Below, piece by piece: positions 45,939-54,407 of a DNA stretch of 64,000 nt. Location: assembly GCF_900110115.1 (NCBI RefSeq), contig NZ_FOCM01000001.1:620001-684000 (forward strand), written 5' to 3'. The translations under genes and the position numbers were made by a program. This stretch comes from Palleronia pelagia. Lineage in GTDB: Bacteria > Pseudomonadota > Alphaproteobacteria > Rhodobacterales > Rhodobacteraceae. Below the pieces are notes generated by a model. It saw nothing but the letters and a program-made list of their open reading frames with translations, had not been told where the DNA came from and searched no databases. Within the stretch, counting starts at the first letter, position 1, and every line of letters begins with the position of its first letter.

Positions 45939-47236
45939 TGGCCCTTCCCAAGGCAAAACAGGACGCGACCGACGCACGGCTCGCCGATCTGGAGATCCCC
46001 GTCAGCGGCGGCTGGAGCCTGGCGGCGCGCCAGGACGCGGCCGAGCGACTGGTGCAGATGGGCCTGCCGCAGCCCCGTGACGAATACTGGCGCTTCACCC
46101 GCCCGAAGGACCTGATCGCCCCCGAGCCCCCGGCGGCGGCGCCCATGGACGAAAGCGACGAAAGCCCCGTCTTCTCGGACAAGGGCGCCTGCACGCTCGT
46201 GTTCCGCGATGGCGTGTTCGACGCCGACGCCTCGGACAGCGACCTGCCCGCGGGTGTCTCGATCACGCGCCTGGCCGTGTCGCAGGACAACGACATCGAC
46301 TGGGCCTCGGGGCTTTACGGCAAGCTGGAGCTTGAAGGACAGACGCCGGTCCAGCGCCCGCTAGCCGCGCTGAATACCGCTTTCGCCACCGATGGCCTGA
46401 TCATCGACGTGACCGACAAGGTCGAGACGCCGATCCTGATCCGTTATTTGCACGAGCGGGACGACAGCGACCCGGTCCTGCATCACCTGGTGCGTCTGCA
46501 CGCCGATACCGAACTGACGCTGCTGGAAGTCGGCGCGCCCGGCGCCCGCTGCAACACGGTCATGGAGGTCGACGTGGCCGAGGACGCCACGCTGCACCAT
46601 GTCCGCGACCAGGGCCGCAACCACGACCGCCGCACCAACACCCATGCCTTCGCCAGGCTGGGCGCGCGGTCGACGTACAAAAGCTTCACCCTGTCGCTGA
46701 ACGGCGCGCTCAGCCGCAACGAGCAGATCGTCAGCTTCACCGGCGACGACGCCGTGGCCCATGTGGCGGGCGCAGCGATCGGTGACGGCAAGACCGACCC
46801 GGTCCACCACGACGACACCGTCTTCGTCACCCATGACGCGCTGCGTTGCGAAAGCCGCCAGGTGTTCAAGAAGGTGCTGAAGAACGGGGCCGTGGGCGTC
46901 TTCCAGGGCAAGATCCTGGTTAAGAAGGACGCGCAGAAGACCGACGGCTACCAGATCAGCCAATCGCTGCTGCTGGACGACGACAGCCAGTTCCTGGCCA
47001 AGCCCGAGCTCGAGATCTATGCCGACGACGTGGCCTGCTCGCACGGCTCCACCACCGGGGCCATCGACGAGGATGCTCTGTTCTACCTCCGCTCGCGCGG
47101 GGTGCCGAAGCCGCGCGCCGAGGATCTTCTCGTCCTGTCCTTCCTGGCCGAGGCCTTGCAGGAGATCGAGGACGAGACGCTGGCCGACGAGCTGAACGAA
47201 CGTCTCGCCGCCTGGCTGGGCCGGCACGCGGTCTGA
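45938..47236 (+). CDS. sufD: Fe-S assembly protein SufD
   Basis: Partner of SufB in the SufBC2D scaffold, needed for iron entry. 432 residues. The C-terminal half holds the SufB/D beta-helix signature with CSHGSTTGAIDEDALFYLRSRG. The N-terminal third contains DEYWRFTRPKDL. Its ATG overlaps the sufC stop by one base, behind GGCGGAGG. A small membrane gene follows four bases after the stop. Confidence 0.94.
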
Positions 47237-47240
47237 CCGG

Positions 47241-47738
47241 GTGGCCCTGACCGGAGACATCCTGGCCAGCTATCGTGGCCCCGGCCCGGTGCTGCGCCGC
47301 CGTCTTCACGGCAGTGGCGACGGCCGGGGCGAGGCGCGGGCGCTGGTCACGCTGATGCTGGCCTGTGCCCTGATCTTCGTGGCGCAGTGGCCTCGCCTGT
47401 CGCGCGAGGCGCATCTGTCGGGGCAGGAGCTGAACATGCTTCTGGGCGGCGCGCTTCTGGGGTGGCTCTTCATCGCGCCGCTGGCGATGTACGGCCTGGC
47501 GGCGATCAGCCACCTGGTCGCGCGGGTCTTCGGTGGCCGGGCCAGCTGGCTCGAGTCGCGGATGGCCCTGTTCTGGGGGTTGCTCGCGGCCGCGCCGCTG
47601 TGGCTGCTCTGGGGTTTGGTCGCGGGCTTCATCGGCCCGGGACCTGCGCTCGACCTGACCGGCATCGTGGCGCTGGTGGCGTTCCTGGTGCTGTGGCTCG
47701 CCGGGCTCTACACGTTCGAGTTCGGGAGAACCGCATGA
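47241..47738 (+). CDS. Yip1-like membrane protein 1
   Basis: 165 residues, starting with GTG four bases after sufD. About four hydrophobic segments (35-52, 66-90, 105-130 and 137-158) follow a short basic N-terminus. It resembles small membrane proteins usually annotated as YIP1-family or hypothetical in alphaproteobacterial suf operons. Its stop overlaps the start of a second such gene (ATGA). Function unknown; the pair could form one membrane complex. Confidence 0.65.
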   Translation: MALTGDILASYRGPGPVLRRRLHGSGDGRGEARALVTLMLACALIFVAQWPRLSREAHLSGQELNMLLGGALLGWLFIAPLAMYGLAAISHLVARVFGGRASWLESRMALFWGLLAAAPLWLLWGLVAGFIGPGPALDLTGIVALVAFLVLWLAGLYTFEFGRTA

Positions 47739-48340
47739 ACCTGATGTCTCCCGCCACGCTGGGTCAGCTCGTGGTCAGTACCCTGCGCGCGCCGCGCCCG
47801 ACCTTCCGCGCGCTGCTCGAGATGGGTCTGCCGCGCGAAGTGCTGTGGCAGGCTCTCACGCTGGTCGCGGTGCTGTCGCTGATCCTTTCGGTGACCGTGA
47901 ACGCCTTCTTCGTCGTCCAGGTCACGGGCAGCGAACAGGTGCCGCCCGAGGAAATCATCACCCTTTCGCCGCTGATGGTGGGGCTTATCCAGTTCGCCGT
48001 CCTGGTGGTGTCGGTGTTCCTGATCGATTGGGTCGGCAAGAAGTTCAAGGGCACCGGCAGCTTCGAAGGCGCGATCCTGGCGGTCACATGGCTCCAGGTC
48101 ATGATGGTCGGTGTGCAGCTGTTGCAGATGCTGCTTCTGCTGGCATTGCCCGTGCTGGGATCCGCCCTGACGCTTCTGGGCATGGTCCTGTTCTTCTGGC
48201 TGCTGACGAATTTCATCGCCGAGCTTCACGGCTTTACCAGCCTCGGCCGGGTGTTCGGCATGATCCTGTTCGTCATGGTGGGTGTGGCACTTGGCCTCTC
48301 TTTCTTGCTGACGCTGGTGGGCATAACTGTCCCGCGGTAG
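47735..48340 (+). CDS. Yip1-family membrane protein 2
   Basis: 201 residues with five hydrophobic segments and the Yip1-like central part (VFLIDWVGKKFKGTGSFEGA ... LTNFIAELHGFTSLGRVF). The family in bacteria has no proven role. It overlaps the previous gene by four bases and lies ten bases before sufS, so it is translated as part of the suf operon. Confidence 0.75.
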   Translation: MNLMSPATLGQLVVSTLRAPRPTFRALLEMGLPREVLWQALTLVAVLSLILSVTVNAFFVVQVTGSEQVPPEEIITLSPLMVGLIQFAVLVVSVFLIDWVGKKFKGTGSFEGAILAVTWLQVMMVGVQLLQMLLLLALPVLGSALTLLGMVLFFWLLTNFIAELHGFTSLGRVFGMILFVMVGVALGLSFLLTLVGITVPR

Positions 48341-48350
48341 GAGGTATTCC

Positions 48351-49571
48351 ATGTTCGATGTTGACGCGATCCGCGCCGAGTTTCCCATCATGTCGCGGCA
48401 GATCAACGGCAAGCCGCTGGTCTATCTCGACAGTGGCGCGTCGGCGCAGAAGCCGCAGGTGGTGATCGACACGATCACGCGCGCCTATGCCGAGGACTAC
48501 GCGAACGTGCATCGCGGGCTGCACACGCTCAGCACGATCTCGACCGAGAATTACGAGTCCGTGCGCGGCAAGCTCGCCCGGTTCCTGAACGCCGCGTCCG
48601 AAGACAGCATCGTGATGAACACCGGCACGACCGAGGGCATCAACATGATCGCCTATGCCTGGGCGATGCCGCGGTTCGAGCCGGGTGACGAGATGATCCT
48701 GTCGGTGATGGAGCACCACGCCAACATCGTGCCGTGGCATTTCCTGCGCGAACGGCAGGGCGCGGTCATCAAGTGGATCGAGCCGGCGGCCGACGGGTCG
48801 CTGGACCCGCAAGCGGTGATCGACGCCATGGGGCCGAAGACCCGGCTGGTGGCGATGACCCACATGTCGAACGTGCTGGGCACGGTGGTGGACGTGAAAG
48901 CCATCTGCCGAGCGGCGCGCGAGCGTGGGATCGCCAGCCTGATCGATGGCAGCCAGGCGGCGGTCCACATGCCGGTGGACGTGAGCGACATCGGCTGCGA
49001 CTTCTACGCGGTGACCGGCCACAAGCTTTACGGGCCATCGGGGTCCGGCGGGATCTACGTGCACCCCGACCGCATGGCCGAGATGCGACCCTTCATGGGC
49101 GGCGGTGACATGATCCGCGAGGTGCGCCGCGACGGGATCGACTACAACGACGCGCCGATGAAGTTCGAGGCAGGCACGCCGGGCATCGTGCAGCAGATCG
49201 GGCTGGGCGCCGCGCTGGACTGGATGACCAACCTAGGCTTGGACGCCATTGCGGCGCACGAGGCGGATCTGCGCGACTATACCCAGTCGCGGCTCGCGGG
49301 GCTCAACTGGGTCAACGTGCAGGGCACCGCGCCGGGCAAGGGCGCGATCTTCTCGTTCACGCTGGACGGCGCGGCGCATCCGCACGACATCTCGACCGTT
49401 CTGGACAAGCGCGGGATTGCGGTGCGCGCGGGCCAGCATTGCTGCGGCCCGCTGATGGATCACCTGGGCGTCGCCGCGACCACCCGGGCAAGCTTCGCCG
49501 TCTACAACACGCGCGCCGATGTGGATGCGTTGGTCGACGGGCTGGAGCTGTGCCACGATCTGTTCGCGTGA
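48351..49571 (+). CDS. sufS: cysteine desulfurase SufS (class II)
   Basis: PLP-dependent release of sulfur from cysteine for the Suf scaffold. 406 residues, the same length as E. coli SufS. The PLP lysine is K225 in TGHKLYGPSG, and the persulfide cysteine is C364 in GQHCCGPLM (class II loop; a second cysteine follows at 365). The start is behind TAGGAGG. It is the last gene of the operon. sufT, an A-type carrier or sufE, often found next, do not follow here. Confidence 0.96.
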   Translation: MFDVDAIRAEFPIMSRQINGKPLVYLDSGASAQKPQVVIDTITRAYAEDYANVHRGLHTLSTISTENYESVRGKLARFLNAASEDSIVMNTGTTEGINMIAYAWAMPRFEPGDEMILSVMEHHANIVPWHFLRERQGAVIKWIEPAADGSLDPQAVIDAMGPKTRLVAMTHMSNVLGTVVDVKAICRAARERGIASLIDGSQAAVHMPVDVSDIGCDFYAVTGHKLYGPSGSGGIYVHPDRMAEMRPFMGGGDMIREVRRDGIDYNDAPMKFEAGTPGIVQQIGLGAALDWMTNLGLDAIAAHEADLRDYTQSRLAGLNWVNVQGTAPGKGAIFSFTLDGAAHPHDISTVLDKRGIAVRAGQHCCGPLMDHLGVAATTRASFAVYNTRADVDALVDGLELCHDLFA

Positions 49572-49575
49572 CGAA

Positions 49576-49601
49576 GCGGCCCGGACCTGAGCCCGGGCCG
49601 C
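49576..49601. terminator. hairpin between convergent sufS and peroxidase genes
   Basis: GCGGCCCGG (49576-49584) and CCGGGCCGC (49593-49601) form a perfect 9-base-pair stem with an 8-base loop, between the sufS stop (49571) and the peroxidase stop (49609). There is no T-run on either side, so termination strength is uncertain. Confidence 0.55.
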
Positions 49602-49608
49602 CAAGCGA

Positions 49609-51075
49609 TCAATGGCAGTAAAGATCCTCGCGATGGGCGACATCGTCGCGATGGGCCTCGACGAACTGCATGAGCGACGCCATCGAGAAATGATCGCCGA
49701 AGCCTGACCACGGCTGGAATCCTTGCAGGTTCAGGACGCTTTCGGGGTCGAGTTTCATCGCGCGGATCAGAACCGAGGCGACGATGCGGCCGCCGACACC
49801 CGTCAGCTTGCCGGCGCCGAAGGTCGAGGCCTCTTGCAGGCAGTAGAACCACAACGGCGTCTTGTCGATGTGGTGATCCTGGAGCGCCTCGGGCGCCGGT
49901 ATCACGTCCAGCCCCAGATGCGCGGCGGCCTGCTGCCCTGACACGAGATGCATGGCGGTGCGGTCGCGCAGGATGTTGCGCAGCGCAAGTTTCTTGGCCT
50001 GCTTCACCGGGATCTCGTAGTCCCCCCACATCAGCGGTTTCGACACGACCGAGTCCGGCAACTCGAACAGGGTCTTGGCCATCTTCACGCCGACGGGCAG
50101 TGCCTTTTGCGCCCCGGCGCCGAAGAACCGGGCCATCTCCAGGTCGTGGTCCGCATCGCGCGGGCCGAAGCCTTCCATCGTGAACAGGTCCACGCCCGTC
50201 TTGGAGTCGCTGAGGTCGTATTTCGCCTGCACCGTCGCGTGGCCGAACCGATAGGCCGCGACCGAGAACTCGGCGGGCATGATCGGGCCGAGATCGTGGA
50301 ACGGATCGTGGGCCAGGACCGAATCGATCACGCTTTGCTCGACGAAGCTTGGCAGGAAATCCTTCAGCACCAACCATTGATAGTGCAGCCGAATGAAGCG
50401 GCGCACCTCTTCGAAGCCGGCCATGTCCTTGGGGATGACCTCGTGCCAGACGTCGCGCCGGACGCCCATCTGCGCGCAGGCGTGAACGTCGCCCTTGGCC
50501 GCGCCGCCTTCGGTCACCATGGTCATCAGGATGTTGTGCAGCATGACGAAAGCTGCCTGAATCTGACTGACGATGATGTTCTCGTCGTTGCGCGGATCGC
50601 CGATCAGGGCCCGTCCGTGGCAGTTGCGCGCCAGATCGTAGGGGCTGTCGGGCCGGCCGAGAAGCATGAAGCCCTCGGGGTCGTGAGAGTAGAGATAGGG
50701 GCTGGCCTCGGGTCCGTCGCCATAGACGCAGTCCAGATCCAGGTTCGGCGTTCGCACGTTGCGGACCGAGCGCGGGTCGATCCGCTGTCCGATGGCGCTG
50801 GTCGCATCCAGCGTGATGTCATGGTCGATGAATTGCCCGAAGAAGGTCATGCCCGCATCGGCGGGGCCGTTCTCGACCTGATCGACCCGCATGGTTTCGA
50901 CCAATGCGTCGAAGCCGTCCACGATCGCTTTCTTGGTCAGGTTCCCGGTGACGGGGTTTTCGTGGAACAGGTAACCGAAGGTCTGGGGAAGCGGCGCCGC
51001 GTTGGTGCCGTGGCCGCCCAGGCAGTCGCGAAGAAACGTATCGAGCCGGGAGAGCCCGTGAGCCATATTCGTCAT
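49609..51075 (-). CDS. animal-type haem peroxidase
   Basis: 488 residues from the ATG at 51075, which follows AAAGGAAA; the frame stays open 13 codons further up without merit. The fold is that of the animal haem peroxidase/peroxidasin group: the distal motif GQFIDHDIT holds H85 and a calcium-type Asp, and the proximal motif reads YRFGHATV. The middle block FVMLHNILM replaces the usual EHNR-type segment. No signal peptide is seen, so it is cytoplasmic or exported by a non-Sec route such as type I secretion. Bacterial members oxidise halides or organic substrates; the substrate here is unknown. It is convergent with the suf operon. Confidence 0.85.
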   Translation of the reverse strand: MTNMAHGLSRLDTFLRDCLGGHGTNAAPLPQTFGYLFHENPVTGNLTKKAIVDGFDALVETMRVDQVENGPADAGMTFFGQFIDHDITLDATSAIGQRIDPRSVRNVRTPNLDLDCVYGDGPEASPYLYSHDPEGFMLLGRPDSPYDLARNCHGRALIGDPRNDENIIVSQIQAAFVMLHNILMTMVTEGGAAKGDVHACAQMGVRRDVWHEVIPKDMAGFEEVRRFIRLHYQWLVLKDFLPSFVEQSVIDSVLAHDPFHDLGPIMPAEFSVAAYRFGHATVQAKYDLSDSKTGVDLFTMEGFGPRDADHDLEMARFFGAGAQKALPVGVKMAKTLFELPDSVVSKPLMWGDYEIPVKQAKKLALRNILRDRTAMHLVSGQQAAAHLGLDVIPAPEALQDHHIDKTPLWFYCLQEASTFGAGKLTGVGGRIVASVLIRAMKLDPESVLNLQGFQPWSGFGDHFSMASLMQFVEAHRDDVAHREDLYCH

Positions 51076-51257
51076 GAGAATTTCCTTTAATTTGAATGAG
51101 GAGAAAAAATGCAATCGTTAAATGTCGGCGACAAAATATCGCACGCCGAGGTTGTAGCATGACCGCGGAGCGATTTCCACTGCTCCGTACACTCCCGCCC
51201 TGCTTGCGGCGTTTTGCAGTTGTCGAAGCAGCCCGACCCGGTTAGGGAAGGCGCCAA

Positions 51258-51334
<77 letters not shown>

Positions 51335-51393
51335 TTCTCCCACGCCCTTTCGTCGCTATTGCATCCCCGGCAGTGCTCGGGCTTAACCGGGCC

Positions 51394-52131
51394 ATGGCGC
51401 GGTTTTTTCTGATCATTTGGCTTCTGGCCCAGCCGGTCACGGCGCTGGCCGACACCGTTCGTCTGGCGGTCGCGGCGAATGCGCTTCCGGCAGCCGAGGC
51501 CCTGGCGCGCGCGTTCACGGATGAGACGGGCGAGGCGGTCAGCATCGCACACGGCGCCACCGGCAAGCTCTATGTCCAGATCACCCGGGGCGCGCCGTTC
51601 GACATTTTCCTGTCCGCCGACAGCGCACGGCCCGAGCGGCTCATGCGCGAGGGGCTTGGCCGCGCCAGCAAGCCCTACGCTCTGGGGCGGCTGGTGCTGG
51701 TGGCGCCCGAGGGGATCGATGCGCACGGCGCGCCCGCCGATCTTCTGCGGGGTCAAAGAATCGCGCTGGCCGATCCCGCGCTTGCGCCCTATGGCGCGGC
51801 GGCGGTCGAGACGCTCGATGCCTGGGGGCTGGGTCTCGACGGAGTCCAACCGCTTCTCGCCGAGAACGTGGGACAAGTTGCGGTCTGGCTGTCCACCGGC
51901 AATGCCGACTACGGCCTGTTGGCGGCGTCGCTGCTGCCGGATCTACAGACCCGACGCGATGTGACCGCTATCCCGGTCGCGACCGACTTGCACGCCCCCA
52001 TCGCACAGGATGCGGTATGGCTTGCTTCCGCTGCCGACACGCCGGTCGCAGCGCGCTTCTGGGCGTGGCTCGATTCCGAGACGGCCGATGCGATCCTCGC
52101 CGATCACGGCTACGACGTTCCCGCGCGATGA
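51394..52131 (+). CDS. modA: molybdate-binding protein ModA
   Basis: Periplasmic receptor for molybdate (or tungstate). 245 residues, the ModA size. A signal peptide (MARFFLIIWLLAQPVTALA, cleaved before DTVRL) is followed by VAANALPAAEALARAF, the first anion-binding segment, and by FDIFLSADSARPERL, which holds the second. The start at 51394 has no good ribosome binding site; a GTG seven codons upstream is the alternative. The stop overlaps modB (ATGA). There is no ModE gene here. Confidence 0.92.
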   Translation: MARFFLIIWLLAQPVTALADTVRLAVAANALPAAEALARAFTDETGEAVSIAHGATGKLYVQITRGAPFDIFLSADSARPERLMREGLGRASKPYALGRLVLVAPEGIDAHGAPADLLRGQRIALADPALAPYGAAAVETLDAWGLGLDGVQPLLAENVGQVAVWLSTGNADYGLLAASLLPDLQTRRDVTAIPVATDLHAPIAQDAVWLASAADTPVAARFWAWLDSETADAILADHGYDVPAR

Positions 52132-52790
52132 TCTGGGACGCGGTCTGGCTGTCGCTGCGGCTGTCGGCCGTGACCACCCTGATCCTGCTGGCGGTATCAC
52201 TGCCGCTGGCGTGGTGGCTGGCCAACACGCGCAACCGGCTGAAACCGTTGATCGAGGCCCTGACCGCGCTGCCGCTGGTGCTGCCTCCGACGGTCCTTGG
52301 CTTCTACCTTCTGCTGCTCATGAGCCCCGATGCCCCGCTTGGCGGTTTCTGGCTGCGTCTGACCGGCGACACGCTGACCTTCAATTTCGCGGGGCTTGTC
52401 GTTGCCTCATGCCTCTATTCACTGCCCTTCGCGGTGCAGCCGTTGCAAACCGCCTTCGCCGGGCTGCCCAGCGGCATGATGCAGGCCGCCGCGACGCTGG
52501 GCGCCGCGCCCTTCGACGCCTTCCGCAGCGTGGCGCTGCCGCTGGCCCGGCGTGGCGTGCTCACGGCGGGGGTTCTGAGCTTCGCCCACACGCTGGGGGA
52601 ATTCGGCGTCGTATTGATGGTGGGCGGGAATATCCCCGGCAGCACGCGCGTGATCTCGGTCGAGATCTACTCGGCGGTTGAAACGCTGGACTACCGCACC
52701 GCGCATATCCTGTCGGCGGGATTGCTGGTCAGCAGCTTCGCGGTGCTGGTGCTTGTCTACGGCGTGGGTCGGAGCCGCTGGCGTGTCTGA
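52128..52790 (+). CDS. modB: molybdate ABC transporter permease ModB
   Basis: Inner-membrane permease, 220 residues with five membrane segments, typical for ModB. LPLVLPPTVLGFYLLL and the EAA-type loop QAAATLGAAPFDAFRSVALP are diagnostic, as is the LGEFGVVLMVGGNIPG block near residues 155-170. It overlaps modA by four bases and modC by eight. Confidence 0.93.
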   Translation: MIWDAVWLSLRLSAVTTLILLAVSLPLAWWLANTRNRLKPLIEALTALPLVLPPTVLGFYLLLLMSPDAPLGGFWLRLTGDTLTFNFAGLVVASCLYSLPFAVQPLQTAFAGLPSGMMQAAATLGAAPFDAFRSVALPLARRGVLTAGVLSFAHTLGEFGVVLMVGGNIPGSTRVISVEIYSAVETLDYRTAHILSAGLLVSSFAVLVLVYGVGRSRWRV

Positions 52791-53769
52791 CGGGCTGTCT
52801 TTTGACCTGACCATCCGGCATCCGGGACTCGAGCTGCGGCTGGCGGCCGATCTGCCGTCGCACGGGGTGACCGCGCTTGTTGGGGCGTCGGGGGCCGGCA
52901 AGACATCGCTACTGCGGGCGCTGGCCGGAGTGCTGCCTGCCGCAGGCCCCTTCATGCTGAACGGCGACCGGCTGGATCCGCTTCCGGCCCATCGGCGCGG
53001 CGTCGGCCTGGTGTTCCAGGGCGCGATGCTGTTCCCGCATCTGAGCGTGGCCGAGAACATCGCCTTTGGTGCCCGACGTGCCGGCACGACCGGGGCCGAG
53101 GTGGAGCGCGTGGTCCAGGCGCTGGACGTGGGTCCACTGGTGGAGCGGGCGCCGGACACTTTGTCGGGGGGCGAGGCGCGGCGCGTGGCCCTGGCGCGCA
53201 CGCTCGCCGCGCGTCCGCGGTTGCTGCTGTTGGACGAACCGCTGGCCGGTCTCGACCCGGGACGCAAGCGCGACATCCTGCCCTATCTGGCCCGTGCAAT
53301 CCGGTCGGCCGGATGTCCCACGTTGTTCGTGACCCATGACACCAATGAAAGCCTGGCACTGGCCGACCGGCAACTGCGCATCGCGCGCGGGCAGATCCGC
53401 GAAACGGCAATGGACACGGCACTGATCCCCGGCCGGGTCGAAAGGGATGCGGCCGGTGCCCGGCTGTGGGTTGCAGGGCAGGGGGTGCCCATGCCCTTCG
53501 CCGCCGACGAGGATGAGCCGTGGGGCTTGGTCGTCGCGCCGGGACGGGCGACTTTCCTGGCCGGACCGGGTCCGCACGTGACCGACGCGCCGGCCGTCAT
53601 TCCGGCGCGGGTCGTCGCCTTGACGGCCGCGTCCGCAACGGTCGAGATCGAGGGCGCGCGGATCGACTGGCCCCTGCCGGAGGCTGCGGCAGAAAGGCTC
53701 CGGACGGGCGATCCCTGCGCTATTGCCTTGCAGACTCCGATCTTCCGTATGGTCAACGGGCGCTGCTGA
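52783..53769 (+). CDS. modC: molybdate ABC transporter ATP-binding protein ModC
   Basis: ATPase of the molybdate importer. 328 residues from a GTG at 52783 that overlaps the modB end by eight bases. Walker A is GASGAGKTS, the signature LSGGEARRVALA, and Walker B LLLLDEPLAGLD with the H-loop in VTHDT. The C-terminal ~90 residues are a Mop/TOBE-like domain (VVALTAASATVEIEGARI), which binds oxyanions in ModC proteins. It ends the mod operon; no hairpin terminator follows directly. Confidence 0.93.
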   Translation: MSDGLSFDLTIRHPGLELRLAADLPSHGVTALVGASGAGKTSLLRALAGVLPAAGPFMLNGDRLDPLPAHRRGVGLVFQGAMLFPHLSVAENIAFGARRAGTTGAEVERVVQALDVGPLVERAPDTLSGGEARRVALARTLAARPRLLLLDEPLAGLDPGRKRDILPYLARAIRSAGCPTLFVTHDTNESLALADRQLRIARGQIRETAMDTALIPGRVERDAAGARLWVAGQGVPMPFAADEDEPWGLVVAPGRATFLAGPGPHVTDAPAVIPARVVALTAASATVEIEGARIDWPLPEAAAERLRTGDPCAIALQTPIFRMVNGRC

Positions 53770-54407
53770 TTCGATCATTCCGCCACGTTCCGTGAACAAC
53801 ATTCCTCCACGTTCCGCGAACAGTCGGCGGCTGCCATGGACTTCGTCCGCGCAAAATCAACAATTCGCAGGACCCGCCGACGCCACATTTCGGCCACGAT
53901 TCTGACCGGATTTCCCGCTCGGGAGCGTGGGTCCGACGGAAACAATGCGCCGTCCGCCGCGCGGCATTGTCGGCATTGCACGACCGATCCTCAATATTCT
54001 CGGGGTTTTTTAGACGATTTTTGTATGACTTAGCCGGAATGCCGCCTCGATTGTCGAACAATCCGTCGTGGAGCTCCGGGTGCCACGGTTGCCGAATTCT
54101 GGAGCCGTTGCCGACGGTGACGACAGGTTTCCGCCTCTTTTGGCTATGAGGTTCGGAGCAATCTGGTAAAACGAAAGCGTCGGGAAACCGATGGGGCGCT
54201 GGGGGGCGTCCGGCATGTGGGCAGGCTTGAGCAAATCCCCATGCGGAATGTGTCTGCTTGGAGGTGATTTGCTGCACCACCGACAACACTGAGATTTAAG
54301 TGGGTCGTCTCTGGCGGCCCGACCGTCCGTCTCGCCAGTCGCGGGAAGGATGCCTTTTTGCCTGGGTGGGTCACGTCGTGGCTGCGCCGTAAGTGGAGAC
54401 GAGTATA
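53770..54407 (+). other. 638-base intergenic region before the giant RTX gene
   Basis: No gene is supported: short open frames on both strands lack ribosome binding sites and any recognisable sequence. The region is visibly more AT-rich than the rest, with a run of six T at about 54006-54011 and several T-rich tracts. It begins with two direct repeats (separate entry). Its length suggests it contains the control region of the giant gene, and perhaps a small RNA, but I see no defined promoter. Confidence 0.5.
53776..53822 (+). repeat. two tandem 23-base repeats containing GTTC-N3-GAAC
   Basis: Copies at 53776-53798 and 53800-53822 have a 24-base period and two mismatches. Each contains an internal palindrome GTTC-CG(T/C)-GAAC. 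They start six bases after the modC stop. The spacing of about two helical turns would place two bound dimers on nearly the same face. Confidence 0.65.

Noticed and set aside
52741-52800. Possible frameshift at the modB-modC junction because modC has no ATG
   Set aside because: A GTG start at 52783 overlapping modB by eight bases gives a full-length ModC with normal N-terminus.
53785-53822. GTTC/GAAC half-sites as a second SOS box
   Set aside because: The halves are inverted with 3-base spacing, not direct repeats with 7 bases, so they do not fit the alphaproteobacterial LexA site.
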